Assembly (NCBI GenBank): GCA_005792355.1
Contig: SXSC01000334.1
Span: 1 to 44,453, forward strand
From: Opitutaceae bacterium
Lineage (GTDB): Bacteria > Verrucomicrobiota > Verrucomicrobiia > Opitutales > Opitutaceae
Direction of reading: 5' to 3'
Length of the DNA: 44,453 bases
Positions 9,530-17,964 of this stretch are shown one piece after another (positions within the stretch are counted from its first letter, which is position 1; each line of letters opens with the position of its first letter). The translations under genes were made by a program, and so were the position numbers. Below the pieces are notes generated by a model. It saw only the letters and a list, made by a program, of their open reading frames with translations. It was not told the origin of the DNA and ran no database searches.

Positions 9530-9819
9530 GCAGGATGGAAACGGTCGATTGAAGGGGGGCGGCTCCGCCCCGCAATGGAAAACCGGCGGGCCCGAAATTT
9601 GGAAGTTTGAGACCCTGCCCGCGGGAATGTACCCGCTCCACGACGGAGCCTCGTCGTTCCGGATCGGAGAGCCAGCCCCATCCTTCGGATGTTTTTGAGC
9701 GTTCGCCCAGGAACGGCGGTTGCCGAACCGCAGAAGAACCGTCGGCCGACCGTATTTGGGCGGTGGGGAAACCGCCCTCCCTTCGTTGCGGGCTCCGTGC
9801 CGGGTTGCGAATCTTCGAG
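9530..9819. other. Intergenic region upstream of smc with several small palindromes
   Basis: A 290-base gap between the tricorn stop and the smc start. It must hold the smc promoter, but I see no convincing -35/-10 pair. It contains short palindromes: GCGGG/CCCGC around AATGTA near 9620, an imperfect ACGACG/CGTCGT palindrome near 9640-9657, CGGTT/AACCG near 9720, and the GGAG-headed hairpin listed separately. The mix looks like repeat-derived DNA rather than a lost gene. Confidence 0.5.
9759..9780 (-). repeat. REP-like GGAG-headed hairpin
   Basis: Read on the minus strand this is the tetranucleotide GGAG followed directly by a 6-bp stem GGCGGT/ACCGCC around the loop TTCCCC. GGAG or GTAG followed by a palindrome is the hallmark of REP elements that RAYT transposases mobilise. 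The same GGAGGGCGG opening recurs in the larger element at 13378-13448. No RAYT gene is in the window. Confidence 0.5.
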
Positions 9820-12800
9820 CTATCGTCGCACCGCGTTGGCGGTGTTTGGCGTGGGCGGGCCTCCCGGCTGTTGATAATTCGGAAAGTCGGGCCGTTTCGG
9901 TTCCACCTTGGGGTTTTTGGCCAGTTCCGCCATGACGATCTCGATCGCCTTGTCGAGTTGTGGATCCTGTCCCTGCCGCACAGCTGCGGGGTCGTGTTCC
10001 ACCTCGACGTCGGGTTCCACCCCCACGTTTTCGGCAATCCACTTCGACGACGAAGGATCCCAGACCGCCGAACTTGGCGACAACACGAATCCACCGTCCA
10101 TCAGCGCTGGCGCGCCGGCGCGCCCGACCAATCCACCCCACGTGCGCTTGCCCACCAGCTGGCCGACCCCGGCCCGCCGAAAATACCAGGGCATCGCGTC
10201 TCCGCCGGATCCGGCAAATTCGTTTGTCACCATGACCTTTGGGCCGTAAATTGCCCCTTGGGGTTGGAGTTCATCCTCGCCGTCGCGCGTCGCCACACGG
10301 CTCAGGGGTTTTCGCATCAGCATCTCCGTGATATCCGTCGCCAGCGCACCGCCGGCGTTGAACCGCTCGTCGATGATTGCGCCGTCCTTCTCCACCTGCG
10401 CGAAGAAATAGCGGTTGAAGTTCGTGTAGCCACCCGTCGAGGTGTCCGGCATGTAGATGTACGCCACGCGGCCGTTCGTCGCCCGGTCCACCTTGCGGCG
10501 GTTGTCCTCGACCCAGGCCAGCGTGCGCAAGCCCGACTCCGACGACACCGGCACCACCAGTACGTCCCGCGCCCCATCGCCACTGGAATTCGCTCCGACC
10601 CGCAGCGTCACCTGCTTGCCGGCCTTCGCCTCGAAAAAGCTGAAGAGGTTGTCGCCCGCCGCGACATTCCTCCCATCCACCGCCAGCAGATAATCCCCGC
10701 CGGCGACATTTACGCCCGGCTGGGTGAGCGGCGCCAGCGTCGTCGGGTTCCAATTCTCGCCGTTGTAGATCCGCTTGAAACGATACCTGCCGTCCGCGAC
10801 TTCATAGTCCGCCCCGAGCAGCCCGGTTTGCACCGTCTTCACTTCGGGCTGTTCGCCGCCGCCGGCACTCAGGTGGCCCACGCTCAGTTCGCCCATCATT
10901 TCCTGAAAGAGGTAGTTCAGGTCACCTCGCGAGGAGAGCCCGGCCAGGTGTTTCTCGTATTTTTGCATCGCCGCTGCCGCGTCTACCCCGTGCAGTCCGG
11001 GGTCGTAAAACATCTCGCGCTGGATGCGCCAGACCTCCCGGTACATCTGCGGCCATTCTTCGCGCGGGTTGATTTTCACCTCGAGATCGGAGGTCTTCAG
11101 CGTCTTCGCCCCGCCGGATCCCGACGGTGGCATCGCGGGCGCCGGGGCATCCCGCGGCGGCAGGGGCTTCAGCGACCCGATCAACCACTTCACCGCTTCG
11201 CCCTGGCCTTGGCTGTACAGCATCTTCTCGCCGTTTTCCGCCATGCGGAAAAAGCTCATACCGCTCAGCGGCGCATCCGCGCGCCGCTGTTTCAGGTCAA
11301 AGCGGTGCACGGTCACTCCGCCAGCCGGAGTACCCGGAACGGAGGGCGGCGCTTCGAGTGCCAGCAGCGTCCCGGCCTTGCCCGCCTGCAGGCCCACGTA
11401 CTGTCGCGCCGGCATCGGCAGGGCCAGCACCCGCTGCAGGATGTTATCGAAATCGATCTTCACATCCGGCGGTTTCTTTTCCTTGCCGGCGGGTTTCGCA
11501 CCTTCCGCTTCCGACGCTTCGGTTTTCGTAACCTCGGGTTTTTTTTCGTCCGCTTTTTTCTCCCCGGCCGGTTTTTCCTCGTCGCTTTCAGGCGCCAGCG
11601 GCGATGGCTCGTCCTTGCTCAACACGATCAGGTAGACGCTGCCTGTCCTCGCCCGGGCGAGCGCATGAATGTCCGGCTGCAGCGACGACCCGGAATCCGT
11701 CGACGCCGTAAAATAGAGGTGCTTGCCGCCCTTGTCCCAGACTGGATCGCGGGCGTCGCTCATGCCGTCGGTCACCTGCGTCGATGTTCCGCCGGCCAGC
11801 GAGTACACCTGAATTGTTCCGAGGTAATTGCGCAGCCGCGTGACGTAGCTCAGCCACTTCGAATCCGGCGACCAGGCCGCCGCCAGGTTTCCGAGCCGGC
11901 CGTAATAGCGGTCGTTCGCCACTTTTACCGGCACGCCACTGTCCAAGTCCACATACCAAAGCGCCAGGTGCACATCCACGAAGGCGATTTTCCTGCTGTC
12001 GGGTGACCAGCGTGGAGTCTGGTAGAGGCTCGGCTGGTCGCCCAGCGAGATTTTCTTCGGCTCGCCCCTGCCGTCCTGCGCTACGACATGCAACGCGTAC
12101 TCGCCCGAGGCGTCGGAGAAAAAGGCGATGCTCTTCCCGTCGGGCGACCAGCTCGGATCGCGCTCCATCACACCCGGCGTGTTGGTCAGGTTGCGGGGAT
12201 CGCCCTTCTCCTCGGGCACCGTGATGATCTCACCCCGCGCCTCGAAAACCGCCCGCGCCCCATTCGGTGAAATCGCCGGATTCCGCAGCCGCGACCCGAC
12301 CTTCACGAACCGCTCGCGCACTTCCTGGAGATCGCCCGACACGCTCACGTTGACCGGTGCGAACCTGCCCGATCTCAAGTCGTACACGTGCAGACTGCCA
12401 AACTGCTCCACCACGATCGCATCCTGACTGGCCGAGGCCGACTTGAAATCCATGCCCTTGTTCTCCACGGCACGCGCCACCTTTTTCGTGCGGGGGTCGT
12501 AGCTGAAGAGCGTCACCGGACCCTCGCGGTCCGACAGAAACCAGACTTTCCCGCCGGCCCACATCGGATTGAAGTCATTCGAGTTGTCGCGCGGTACTTT
12601 TTCGACCTTCGAGGTCGCGAGGTCCGCAATCCACACGGGCGTCGTCGTGCCACCCCGGTATCGCTTCCAGACGGTAAACGCCCGTCGCATGGGGACGTAG
12701 GCGAGCTGTTTCCCATCTGGCGAGTACGCGCCCTCGTAGCCAATCGGCAGCGGCAGACGCTCTTCCGCGCCGCCGGCGAGTCCAATCGTAAACAACTCCT

Positions 12801-13206
12801 GGTAACGCGACGGAGCCGCCGATCGCCCGGAGGCAAAAAGCACCCGTCGGCCATCCGGGGTCCAGCCTTTGGTTTGATCGGATTCCGGGTGCCAGGTCAG
12901 GCGTTTCGGCACGCCGCCGGAGGCCGGCACCACGTACACATCCACGTTACCCTCATACCTTCCGGAGAAGGCCACCATCGAGCCATCGGGTGAAAAGATC
13001 GGGTTCGTCTCCTCGCCGGGACCGGCGGTCAGTCGCACCGCCGCTCCGCCCGTGCGCGGCACCTGCCACAAATCACCGCCATATTCGAAAACGATCCGGG
13101 TGCTGCTGATGGTCGGGTTGCGGAAGAAGGCCGGGCCTTCCCCGTCGGCCGCGACCATTGTCCCGACGGCCAGCAGCGAAATGAGAGGGATGTGATGGAG
13201 CTTCAT
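9820..13206 (-). CDS. Secreted tricorn-type S41 peptidase
   Basis: A 1128-residue homologue of tricorn protease, which degrades oligopeptides. A signal peptide spans about residues 1-20. Many PD40/WD40-like propeller repeats follow (SPDGSMVAFSG, SPDGKQLAYV, SPDSRKIAFVD), then a Lys/Glu/Pro-rich linker at about 520-590, the tricorn C1 domain, a PDZ-like segment and the C2 catalytic core. Likely active-site residues are H778 in ELSVGH, S1000 in NEFAGS and E1059 in ENVGVEPD; the GKRTWGGLVG loop after the serine is typical. The length matches the family (about 1070-1130). It is monocistronic in appearance, with structured repeat DNA on both sides. A periplasmic or envelope site is inferred from the signal peptide. 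Confidence 0.9.
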   Translation of the reverse strand: MKLHHIPLISLLAVGTMVAADGEGPAFFRNPTISSTRIVFEYGGDLWQVPRTGGAAVRLTAGPGEETNPIFSPDGSMVAFSGRYEGNVDVYVVPASGGVPKRLTWHPESDQTKGWTPDGRRVLFASGRSAAPSRYQELFTIGLAGGAEERLPLPIGYEGAYSPDGKQLAYVPMRRAFTVWKRYRGGTTTPVWIADLATSKVEKVPRDNSNDFNPMWAGGKVWFLSDREGPVTLFSYDPRTKKVARAVENKGMDFKSASASQDAIVVEQFGSLHVYDLRSGRFAPVNVSVSGDLQEVRERFVKVGSRLRNPAISPNGARAVFEARGEIITVPEEKGDPRNLTNTPGVMERDPSWSPDGKSIAFFSDASGEYALHVVAQDGRGEPKKISLGDQPSLYQTPRWSPDSRKIAFVDVHLALWYVDLDSGVPVKVANDRYYGRLGNLAAAWSPDSKWLSYVTRLRNYLGTIQVYSLAGGTSTQVTDGMSDARDPVWDKGGKHLYFTASTDSGSSLQPDIHALARARTGSVYLIVLSKDEPSPLAPESDEEKPAGEKKADEKKPEVTKTEASEAEGAKPAGKEKKPPDVKIDFDNILQRVLALPMPARQYVGLQAGKAGTLLALEAPPSVPGTPAGGVTVHRFDLKQRRADAPLSGMSFFRMAENGEKMLYSQGQGEAVKWLIGSLKPLPPRDAPAPAMPPSGSGGAKTLKTSDLEVKINPREEWPQMYREVWRIQREMFYDPGLHGVDAAAAMQKYEKHLAGLSSRGDLNYLFQEMMGELSVGHLSAGGGEQPEVKTVQTGLLGADYEVADGRYRFKRIYNGENWNPTTLAPLTQPGVNVAGGDYLLAVDGRNVAAGDNLFSFFEAKAGKQVTLRVGANSSGDGARDVLVVPVSSESGLRTLAWVEDNRRKVDRATNGRVAYIYMPDTSTGGYTNFNRYFFAQVEKDGAIIDERFNAGGALATDITEMLMRKPLSRVATRDGEDELQPQGAIYGPKVMVTNEFAGSGGDAMPWYFRRAGVGQLVGKRTWGGLVGRAGAPALMDGGFVLSPSSAVWDPSSSKWIAENVGVEPDVEVEHDPAAVRQGQDPQLDKAIEIVMAELAKNPKVEPKRPDFPNYQQPGGPPTPNTANAVRR

Positions 13207-13586
13207 GGTGGTGGGTTACGGGGATGCGGATCTAACGAGGTAAGCGTAGGCGAGCCAAGGGACTGAATAAAATCAACCTCTCTTGTCTGCAACCGCTCTG
13301 GAGAGCTATCGGGACGGGTGGCTTTTCTCCGCGCAAGATTTCGGAAAGGGCGTCGGGAAAGGTCACAAGACTCATTTTTTCGGAGGGCGGCGCTTCGTCG
13401 CCGCCGTGGAATCGGCTCGCGGCGCCGACGAAGCGGCGCCCTCCGAAAGACCTTTTCGACGCGCCCTGAGATTCGCGGCGTAAAGCTTGTCTCCTCCTGG
13501 ATTCAATCTGCCGACCACCGGTCTGCCACGTCACTTGACGATCCACCCTGCCTCGGTTTCAAATCGCCACTACCTTCACCTTCGAC
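13207..13586. other. Divergent intergenic region with a REP-like pair
   Basis: A 380-base gap between the divergent tricorn and serine hydrolase genes. Promoters for both must lie here; I cannot place them with confidence. The central feature is the paired hairpin element at 13378-13448. Reading frames through it on either strand are repeat-derived and not genes. Confidence 0.5.
13378..13448. repeat. Inverted pair of REP-like hairpins
   Basis: Two 28-base arms (13378-13405 and 13421-13448) in inverted orientation, separated by 15 bases, match at 26 of 28 positions. Each arm carries GGAG followed by its own hairpin: stem GGCGGCG/CGCCGCC in the left arm and GGCGCCG/CGGCGCC in the right arm (read outside-in), both around loop CTTCGT. 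The two differences between the arms are partner bases in the stem, so the hairpin is kept in both. This is the layout of a REP doublet (BIME-like). Confidence 0.75.
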
Positions 13587-14762
13587 ATGAAACCGCCCCA
13601 TCTTCTCCTCTTCCTCGCCTTCGTCAGTTCAGGCCTGGCCGCCACGCCGCAGTTCCCCGGAGTTGGTGCCGCCATGCAGGAGATGATCGCCAAGAACGAG
13701 ATCGCCGGCGCCGTCACCGTCGTCGTCACCAAGGACCGGACGCTCCATCGCGAAAACAGCGGCTACGCCGACGTCGCCACGAAGCGCGCCATGACGCCCG
13801 ACACCCTGTTCTGGATTGCGTCGATGACCAAGCCGATCACGGGCGTCGCGATCATGATGCTGCAGGACGAGGGCAAGCTCCATGTCACCGATCCGGTCGC
13901 GAAATTCATTCCGGAGTTTGCCGGCCTGAAAACCCCGTCGGGTGAGGAGGCAAACCTCACCATCACCCAAATCCTCACCCACACTTCGGGTCTCGGCGAG
14001 GCGACCGGCCCGGCGGCGCACGCCGCCACGACGCTCGCGGAACTCGTGCCGGTCTGGCTGGCGGCCAAAATGCAATACGCGCCAGGGGAGAAATGGAAGT
14101 ACACGCAATCCGGCATCAACGTCGCCGGCCGCATCGTGGAGGTCGTAAGCGGCATGTCCTTCGATGCGTTTCTCCAAAAACGCCTCTTCGAGCCGCTTCG
14201 GATGCAGAACACGACATTCTATCCAACGGCGGCACAGCGCGCCCGCCTGGTCACCGCCTATGCGAAAAACAAGGAGACCGGTGCGCTCGAACCCGTGCCG
14301 CCGCGGGCGGAATTCGGCGGCCGCGACCGACCTCCGCAGGGCAACGGCGGACTCTTCTCGACGGCCCAAGACTACGCGCGCTTCTGCCAGATGCTGCTCG
14401 GCGGCGGCTCGTTTGGCGGTCAGCGCATTCTCAGTGCCGAGGCCGTCAAGGTGCTCTCCGCGGTACACACCGGTGAGTTGCCGACCGGCTTTTTTCAAAC
14501 CAGCACTTTCGGCCAGCGCGGGAAAAATTACGGTTGGGGCATCGGCACCTGCGTGCTGCGGTCGCCGCACGAGGGGCTCGCCGCGATGCTCTCGCCGGGG
14601 ACTTTCGGCCACGGGGGCGCCTGGGGCACGCAGGCGTGGATCGATCCGGTGAAGGGCGTCGCCTACGTGCTGATGGTGCAGCGCTCGAATTTCCCAAACA
14701 GCGACGCGAGCGAGGTCCGCCGCTCGTTCCAGCACGCGGCGGCCGCGGCGCTGGCAAAGTAG
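13587..14762 (+). CDS. Secreted class C beta-lactamase-like serine hydrolase
   Basis: A 391-residue protein of the beta-lactamase/penicillin-binding-protein-like family, which includes esterases, D-aminopeptidases and true AmpC enzymes. A signal peptide covers about residues 1-19. The nucleophile motif is S79-M-T-K82, the second motif has Y172 in KYTQSG (Y-x-Q rather than the usual Y-x-N), and the third is H342-G-G in GHGGAWGT. The start ATG at 13587 opens directly onto the signal peptide. The substrate cannot be read from the sequence; most environmental members are esterases or peptidases rather than antibiotic-resistance enzymes. It is convergent with the esterase/SMP-30 gene, 47 bases between stops. 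Confidence 0.9.
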   Translation: MKPPHLLLFLAFVSSGLAATPQFPGVGAAMQEMIAKNEIAGAVTVVVTKDRTLHRENSGYADVATKRAMTPDTLFWIASMTKPITGVAIMMLQDEGKLHVTDPVAKFIPEFAGLKTPSGEEANLTITQILTHTSGLGEATGPAAHAATTLAELVPVWLAAKMQYAPGEKWKYTQSGINVAGRIVEVVSGMSFDAFLQKRLFEPLRMQNTTFYPTAAQRARLVTAYAKNKETGALEPVPPRAEFGGRDRPPQGNGGLFSTAQDYARFCQMLLGGGSFGGQRILSAEAVKVLSAVHTGELPTGFFQTSTFGQRGKNYGWGIGTCVLRSPHEGLAAMLSPGTFGHGGAWGTQAWIDPVKGVAYVLMVQRSNFPNSDASEVRRSFQHAAAAALAK

Positions 14763-14809
14763 ATCCGCCACCCCGGCGGTCGCCTTGGGAAGCGACCTCG
14801 CGGATTCGC

Positions 14810-16777
14810 CTACAGCCGTGGCGCCGCCGGTTTGTGGGGCGCGTCCCAGGCGTGCGCCCCGACGGCGTTGAGTTTTCGCCGGTAGACTTTTTCGGCACAG
14901 GTGGCGTAAAGAATGTCGAATTTCTCACCGCCAAAACACAGGTTGGTGATCCGTCCATTCGGGGTCGGCAGAATCGCATTCACCCTCCCCGCCTGATCGC
15001 AAATCTGGATGCCGAGCCGCGTGGCCACGTACACCAGGCCGTTGCGATCGACCTTGATGCCATCGGCAAAACTCATGTCTTCGCCGTCCGGTTCGTGCAG
15101 ATGGAAATAGCGCTGCTTGTGCGTCAGCGTGCCGTCGGCCTGAATCTGATAACTGTACACCCAGTGCGAACGGTAGTCGGCCACATAGAGCAGCGTCTGG
15201 TCCGGCGAGAGCGTGAGGCCGTTGGCGTAGCGGACGCCCGTGTCGACGATCTGCTTCCGCCCGTCCGGCGCAATCAGCCACACCTTGCTCGGCTCATTGC
15301 TGTTGCCCGCCGGCGGATTGGTCACGTAGACGCTTCCGTTGTGGGCGACGACCACGTCGTTGCCACCGATGCCGTCCGCGATGATCGACGACGTACCGTC
15401 GGCGGCAAGCGCGAGCACCTGCTGCGTTCCCGTGGCCACGACATAGAGCCGCCCGTCGGGTCCAAAGGCCTGCCCGTTTGCACGGTTCGTGTTCTCGCGC
15501 ACGAGGCTGACCGCGCCATCGAGCGCAATCTTGTAGGCCCTGGAATTGGGAATATCGGTGAAGAACACCTCGCCCCGGGCGTTGGGCGCGGCGCCCTCGG
15601 TCAGGCGATAGCCCTCGCCCACCAGCTGCCAATCCTGCCCGGGGATCAGCAGCGCCGCGAGCACGGCGTTGCGCGTGGGGCCAACGGCGCCCACCGGCCT
15701 GGGCCAGTCTCTCCAGAGCCAGCGGATCGCCTCGGGAAAGAGCGCGGTCGCGTGCCGGCCGTTGTGCCCGCCCTCGCCCCACACGTGCTTCACGTCGTAG
15801 CCGGAAAACTCCAGCGCCCGCTGCATCGACTGATTCGCCATCCACCAGTCGCCGCCGTAAATATTGTTGTCGTTGGATCCGTCCTGGAGAAACACCCGGA
15901 TCGGCTTCGGCTCGTACTTGCGGATCAACGTCGGGTAACGATCTCCGCCCCGCAATCCGACATAGGTGCCAACCGCGCTGAAGACCCGCGTGAAGGCGTC
16001 CGGCCGCTCCCAGGCCGCGGTCCACGCCGCGATCGCCCCGCTGCTCGAGCCGCCGATCGCCCGGTCGTTGCCGGACGGCGAGAGCCGGATCGCCCGGCCA
16101 TCATCCGTCGACTTGGTTTCAACGAACGGTAGCAGTTCCTCGAGGATAAAACGCGCGTAGGCCTCCCCCAGCCCGTCGTATTCGTAACTGCGGTTGAAGC
16201 GCTCGAGGGCGGTGGCCGCGCCCGGCGCCTTGACCACGCCGGGAGTGACAAACACCCCGATGATCACGGGCAATTCCCCGCGCGCGATCAGGTTGTCGAA
16301 CACGATCGGCGCATCCCACTGCACGCGATCCTGGTTCACATAAACACCGGCCGGCCGGGCCGGGTCGTATTGTTTCGGCACGTACACCGTGACCTCGCGC
16401 GTCGTCCCCGGAAAAATCTTCGAGGCGGAAAACTGCCACTTCAGCAGCTCCCCTCGCGGCACCCCGGGTTGCGCGACGGAGTCCGGATGGGGCGGGTATT
16501 GGTCCACCGCGGCGCGGAGCGGGTCGGGCGCCCAGGCGGCCGAAAAAAACAGCGCCGCCAGGCCGAGGCGCTTCAGCCGGGCGGCGGGCCGGGCAGCTCC
16601 GAGTTGACGCCGCGAGTCAGAATGCCCGGTCAAGGAGGGGCGCTTGCCCAAGCGCCCAGAGCAACCGCAGCGTGGCGGCGGTTGGGCAAACGCCGATCCG
16701 TCGGGCGCACAGTGACCGGAGTCAACTCGGAGCCGCACCCGGTGCACGGAGCCGGCCAGCTGGGATAAGGGAGGCAT
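14810..16777 (-). CDS. Putative esterase fused to an SMP-30/gluconolactonase-like propeller
   Basis: The first half is an enterochelin-esterase/IroE-like alpha/beta hydrolase (PF00756 type) with nucleophile motif GGSSSG, aspartate region QDGSNDNN and a GGHNGRHA motif that would supply the histidine. The second half is an SMP-30/LRE-like beta-propeller (NGLTLSPDQTLLYVADYRSH, MSFADGIKVDRNGLVYVATR), a fold that binds a divalent metal and hydrolyses lactones. Such fusions are probably secreted sugar-ester hydrolases. The start is uncertain: an ATG lies at 16777 and a GTG at 16801 overlaps the ribD stop, but the first clear signal peptide begins with a CTG codon at 16576 (L-K-R-L-G-L-A-A-L-F-F). 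The codons between are made of the inverted-repeat element at 16596-16733, so the N-terminal 67 residues are probably not native. Confidence 0.85.
   Translation of the reverse strand: MPPLSQLAGSVHRVRLRVDSGHCAPDGSAFAQPPPRCGCSGRLGKRPSLTGHSDSRRQLGAARPAARLKRLGLAALFFSAAWAPDPLRAAVDQYPPHPDSVAQPGVPRGELLKWQFSASKIFPGTTREVTVYVPKQYDPARPAGVYVNQDRVQWDAPIVFDNLIARGELPVIIGVFVTPGVVKAPGAATALERFNRSYEYDGLGEAYARFILEELLPFVETKSTDDGRAIRLSPSGNDRAIGGSSSGAIAAWTAAWERPDAFTRVFSAVGTYVGLRGGDRYPTLIRKYEPKPIRVFLQDGSNDNNIYGGDWWMANQSMQRALEFSGYDVKHVWGEGGHNGRHATALFPEAIRWLWRDWPRPVGAVGPTRNAVLAALLIPGQDWQLVGEGYRLTEGAAPNARGEVFFTDIPNSRAYKIALDGAVSLVRENTNRANGQAFGPDGRLYVVATGTQQVLALAADGTSSIIADGIGGNDVVVAHNGSVYVTNPPAGNSNEPSKVWLIAPDGRKQIVDTGVRYANGLTLSPDQTLLYVADYRSHWVYSYQIQADGTLTHKQRYFHLHEPDGEDMSFADGIKVDRNGLVYVATRLGIQICDQAGRVNAILPTPNGRITNLCFGGEKFDILYATCAEKVYRRKLNAVGAHAWDAPHKPAAPRL
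16596..16733. repeat. 138-bp inverted-repeat element at the 5' end of the esterase gene
   Basis: Outer arms of 13 perfect bases (GCTCCGAGTTGAC at 16596-16608, its complement at 16721-16733) extend to 16 of 17 matches. Inside lie further hairpins, including a GGAG-headed one at 16634-16657 and AACCGC/GCGGTT near 16663-16684. The frame happens to stay open across it. It looks like a mobile palindromic element inserted between ribD and the following gene. Confidence 0.65.
16634..16657 (+). repeat. GGAG-headed hairpin inside the 138-bp element
   Basis: GGAG at 16634-16637 is followed at once by an 8-bp perfect stem GGGCGCTT/AAGCGCCC around loop GCCC. The design (GGAG plus hairpin) matches the elements at 9759-9780 and 13378-13448, though the stem sequence differs. 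Confidence 0.5.
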
Positions 16778-16797
16778 GGGGAAAAGGCCGGGCGGAC

Positions 16798-17964
16798 TCA
16801 CCGCGCGCCGAAGGCGGATTCGTCGATCAGCAGTTTCTCGGGATACCGCACCGTCCCGCGCATCAACACATCCCCGTCAAACAATTCGTGGCGGACGTCG
16901 CTCAGCCGCACCGCATGCTCCAGCCGCTCCGGCCGCAGCCCGTTCAGGATCGATTTCGCCTTGTCATCGGCAAGCAACACCGGCGCATGGTAGGCGAAAA
17001 GGTAGTCGAGCTGCCGGGCACGAATCAGTTCGCTGATGAGCTGAGCCCCACCCTCGACAAAAACTCCCGCGACCCGTTCCTCCGCGCACTTTTTCCTAAA
17101 ATCCACAAAGGGCACCCGCTGCGTCGCCGACTCGAAAATCCACACCTTGATGCCGATCTCGCGTAGCTTGCGGACATATCCGAGCCCGCCATGCGGCGTC
17201 GTCACGACAATCGTGCGCTCGCGAAATTCATCGGTGAAAATTGCCGGCAGGTTCTTGTCGACGACCGTGCGCAACAGGCCGTCGAACACGAAACGCCACG
17301 GGCTCCACTCCGCCTCGCCCGCGCAACGCGACGTCAGCCGCGGGTTGTCTTTGAGCACCGTGAGGGCGCCGACGCCAATCCCCGGAAACAACCGTCGCCA
17401 GCGGTGCACGTCGGCGCGCGCGGCCTCATTGGTGATCCAGCGCGATTCGCCGGTGCGGCATGCAATCTTGCCATCGAGCGTCGACGCCACTTTCGCCGCA
17501 ATCAACGGGCCGCCCCGCGTAATCCAGTGGTTGAAGATCAGATTGAGGTCGGTGCATTCGCGCTCGAGCACACCGGTGATTACTTCCACGCCCGCCGCGC
17601 GCAGGACCTCGAAGCCGCGTCCGGCATGCGCGGGATTCGGGTCGGTCGCCCCCACCACCACGTGCTTGATGCCGGCGGCGATAATCGCGTCGGTGCAGGC
17701 TCCGGTGCGTCCGGGCGTCGAGCAGGGTTCGAGCGTGACATAGCACGTCGCCCCCGGTCGCGGCACCTTGCCGCGCGCGAGGAGGGCCAGCCGCTCCGCG
17801 TGCGGACCGCCGTCGGGCGCCGTCGCACCCTCGGCGACGACCACACCGTCCTCCACAATCAACGCGCCCACCATCGGATTTGGGTGCGTGGTGCCCCAGA
17901 CGCTGCGCGCCAAATCGAGCGCGCGCCGCATGAATTTCTGCTGCTCGCTGTTATCCGCTGACAT
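16798..17964 (-). CDS. ribD: Bifunctional riboflavin biosynthesis protein RibD
   Basis: A 388-residue fusion of pyrimidine deaminase and reductase, carrying out two steps between GTP cyclohydrolase II and lumazine synthase in riboflavin synthesis. The deaminase domain (about residues 7-150) has the zinc ligands in HAE (in GGPHAERLALLA) and PCSTPGRTGAC, and the NPMVGALIV strand near the start. The reductase domain follows (AAKVASTLDGKIACRTGESRWIT, then VFVEGGAQLI). The ATG at 17964 overlaps the end of the MBL hydrolase gene by 14 bases and is preceded by GGGGA. No other rib genes or FMN riboswitch are seen, so ribD sits in a mixed operon here. Confidence 0.95.
   Translation of the reverse strand: MSADNSEQQKFMRRALDLARSVWGTTHPNPMVGALIVEDGVVVAEGATAPDGGPHAERLALLARGKVPRPGATCYVTLEPCSTPGRTGACTDAIIAAGIKHVVVGATDPNPAHAGRGFEVLRAAGVEVITGVLERECTDLNLIFNHWITRGGPLIAAKVASTLDGKIACRTGESRWITNEAARADVHRWRRLFPGIGVGALTVLKDNPRLTSRCAGEAEWSPWRFVFDGLLRTVVDKNLPAIFTDEFRERTIVVTTPHGGLGYVRKLREIGIKVWIFESATQRVPFVDFRKKCAEERVAGVFVEGGAQLISELIRARQLDYLFAYHAPVLLADDKAKSILNGLRPERLEHAVRLSDVRHELFDGDVLMRGTVRYPEKLLIDESAFGAR

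Noticed and set aside
9607..12006. A 799-codon open frame antisense to the tricorn gene
   Set aside because: The translation is Arg- and His-rich with no recognisable domain; it is a shadow of the tricorn gene on the minus strand.
13232..13546. A 104-codon minus-strand frame upstream of the tricorn gene
   Set aside because: It is translated through the inverted-repeat element and has no protein-like character.
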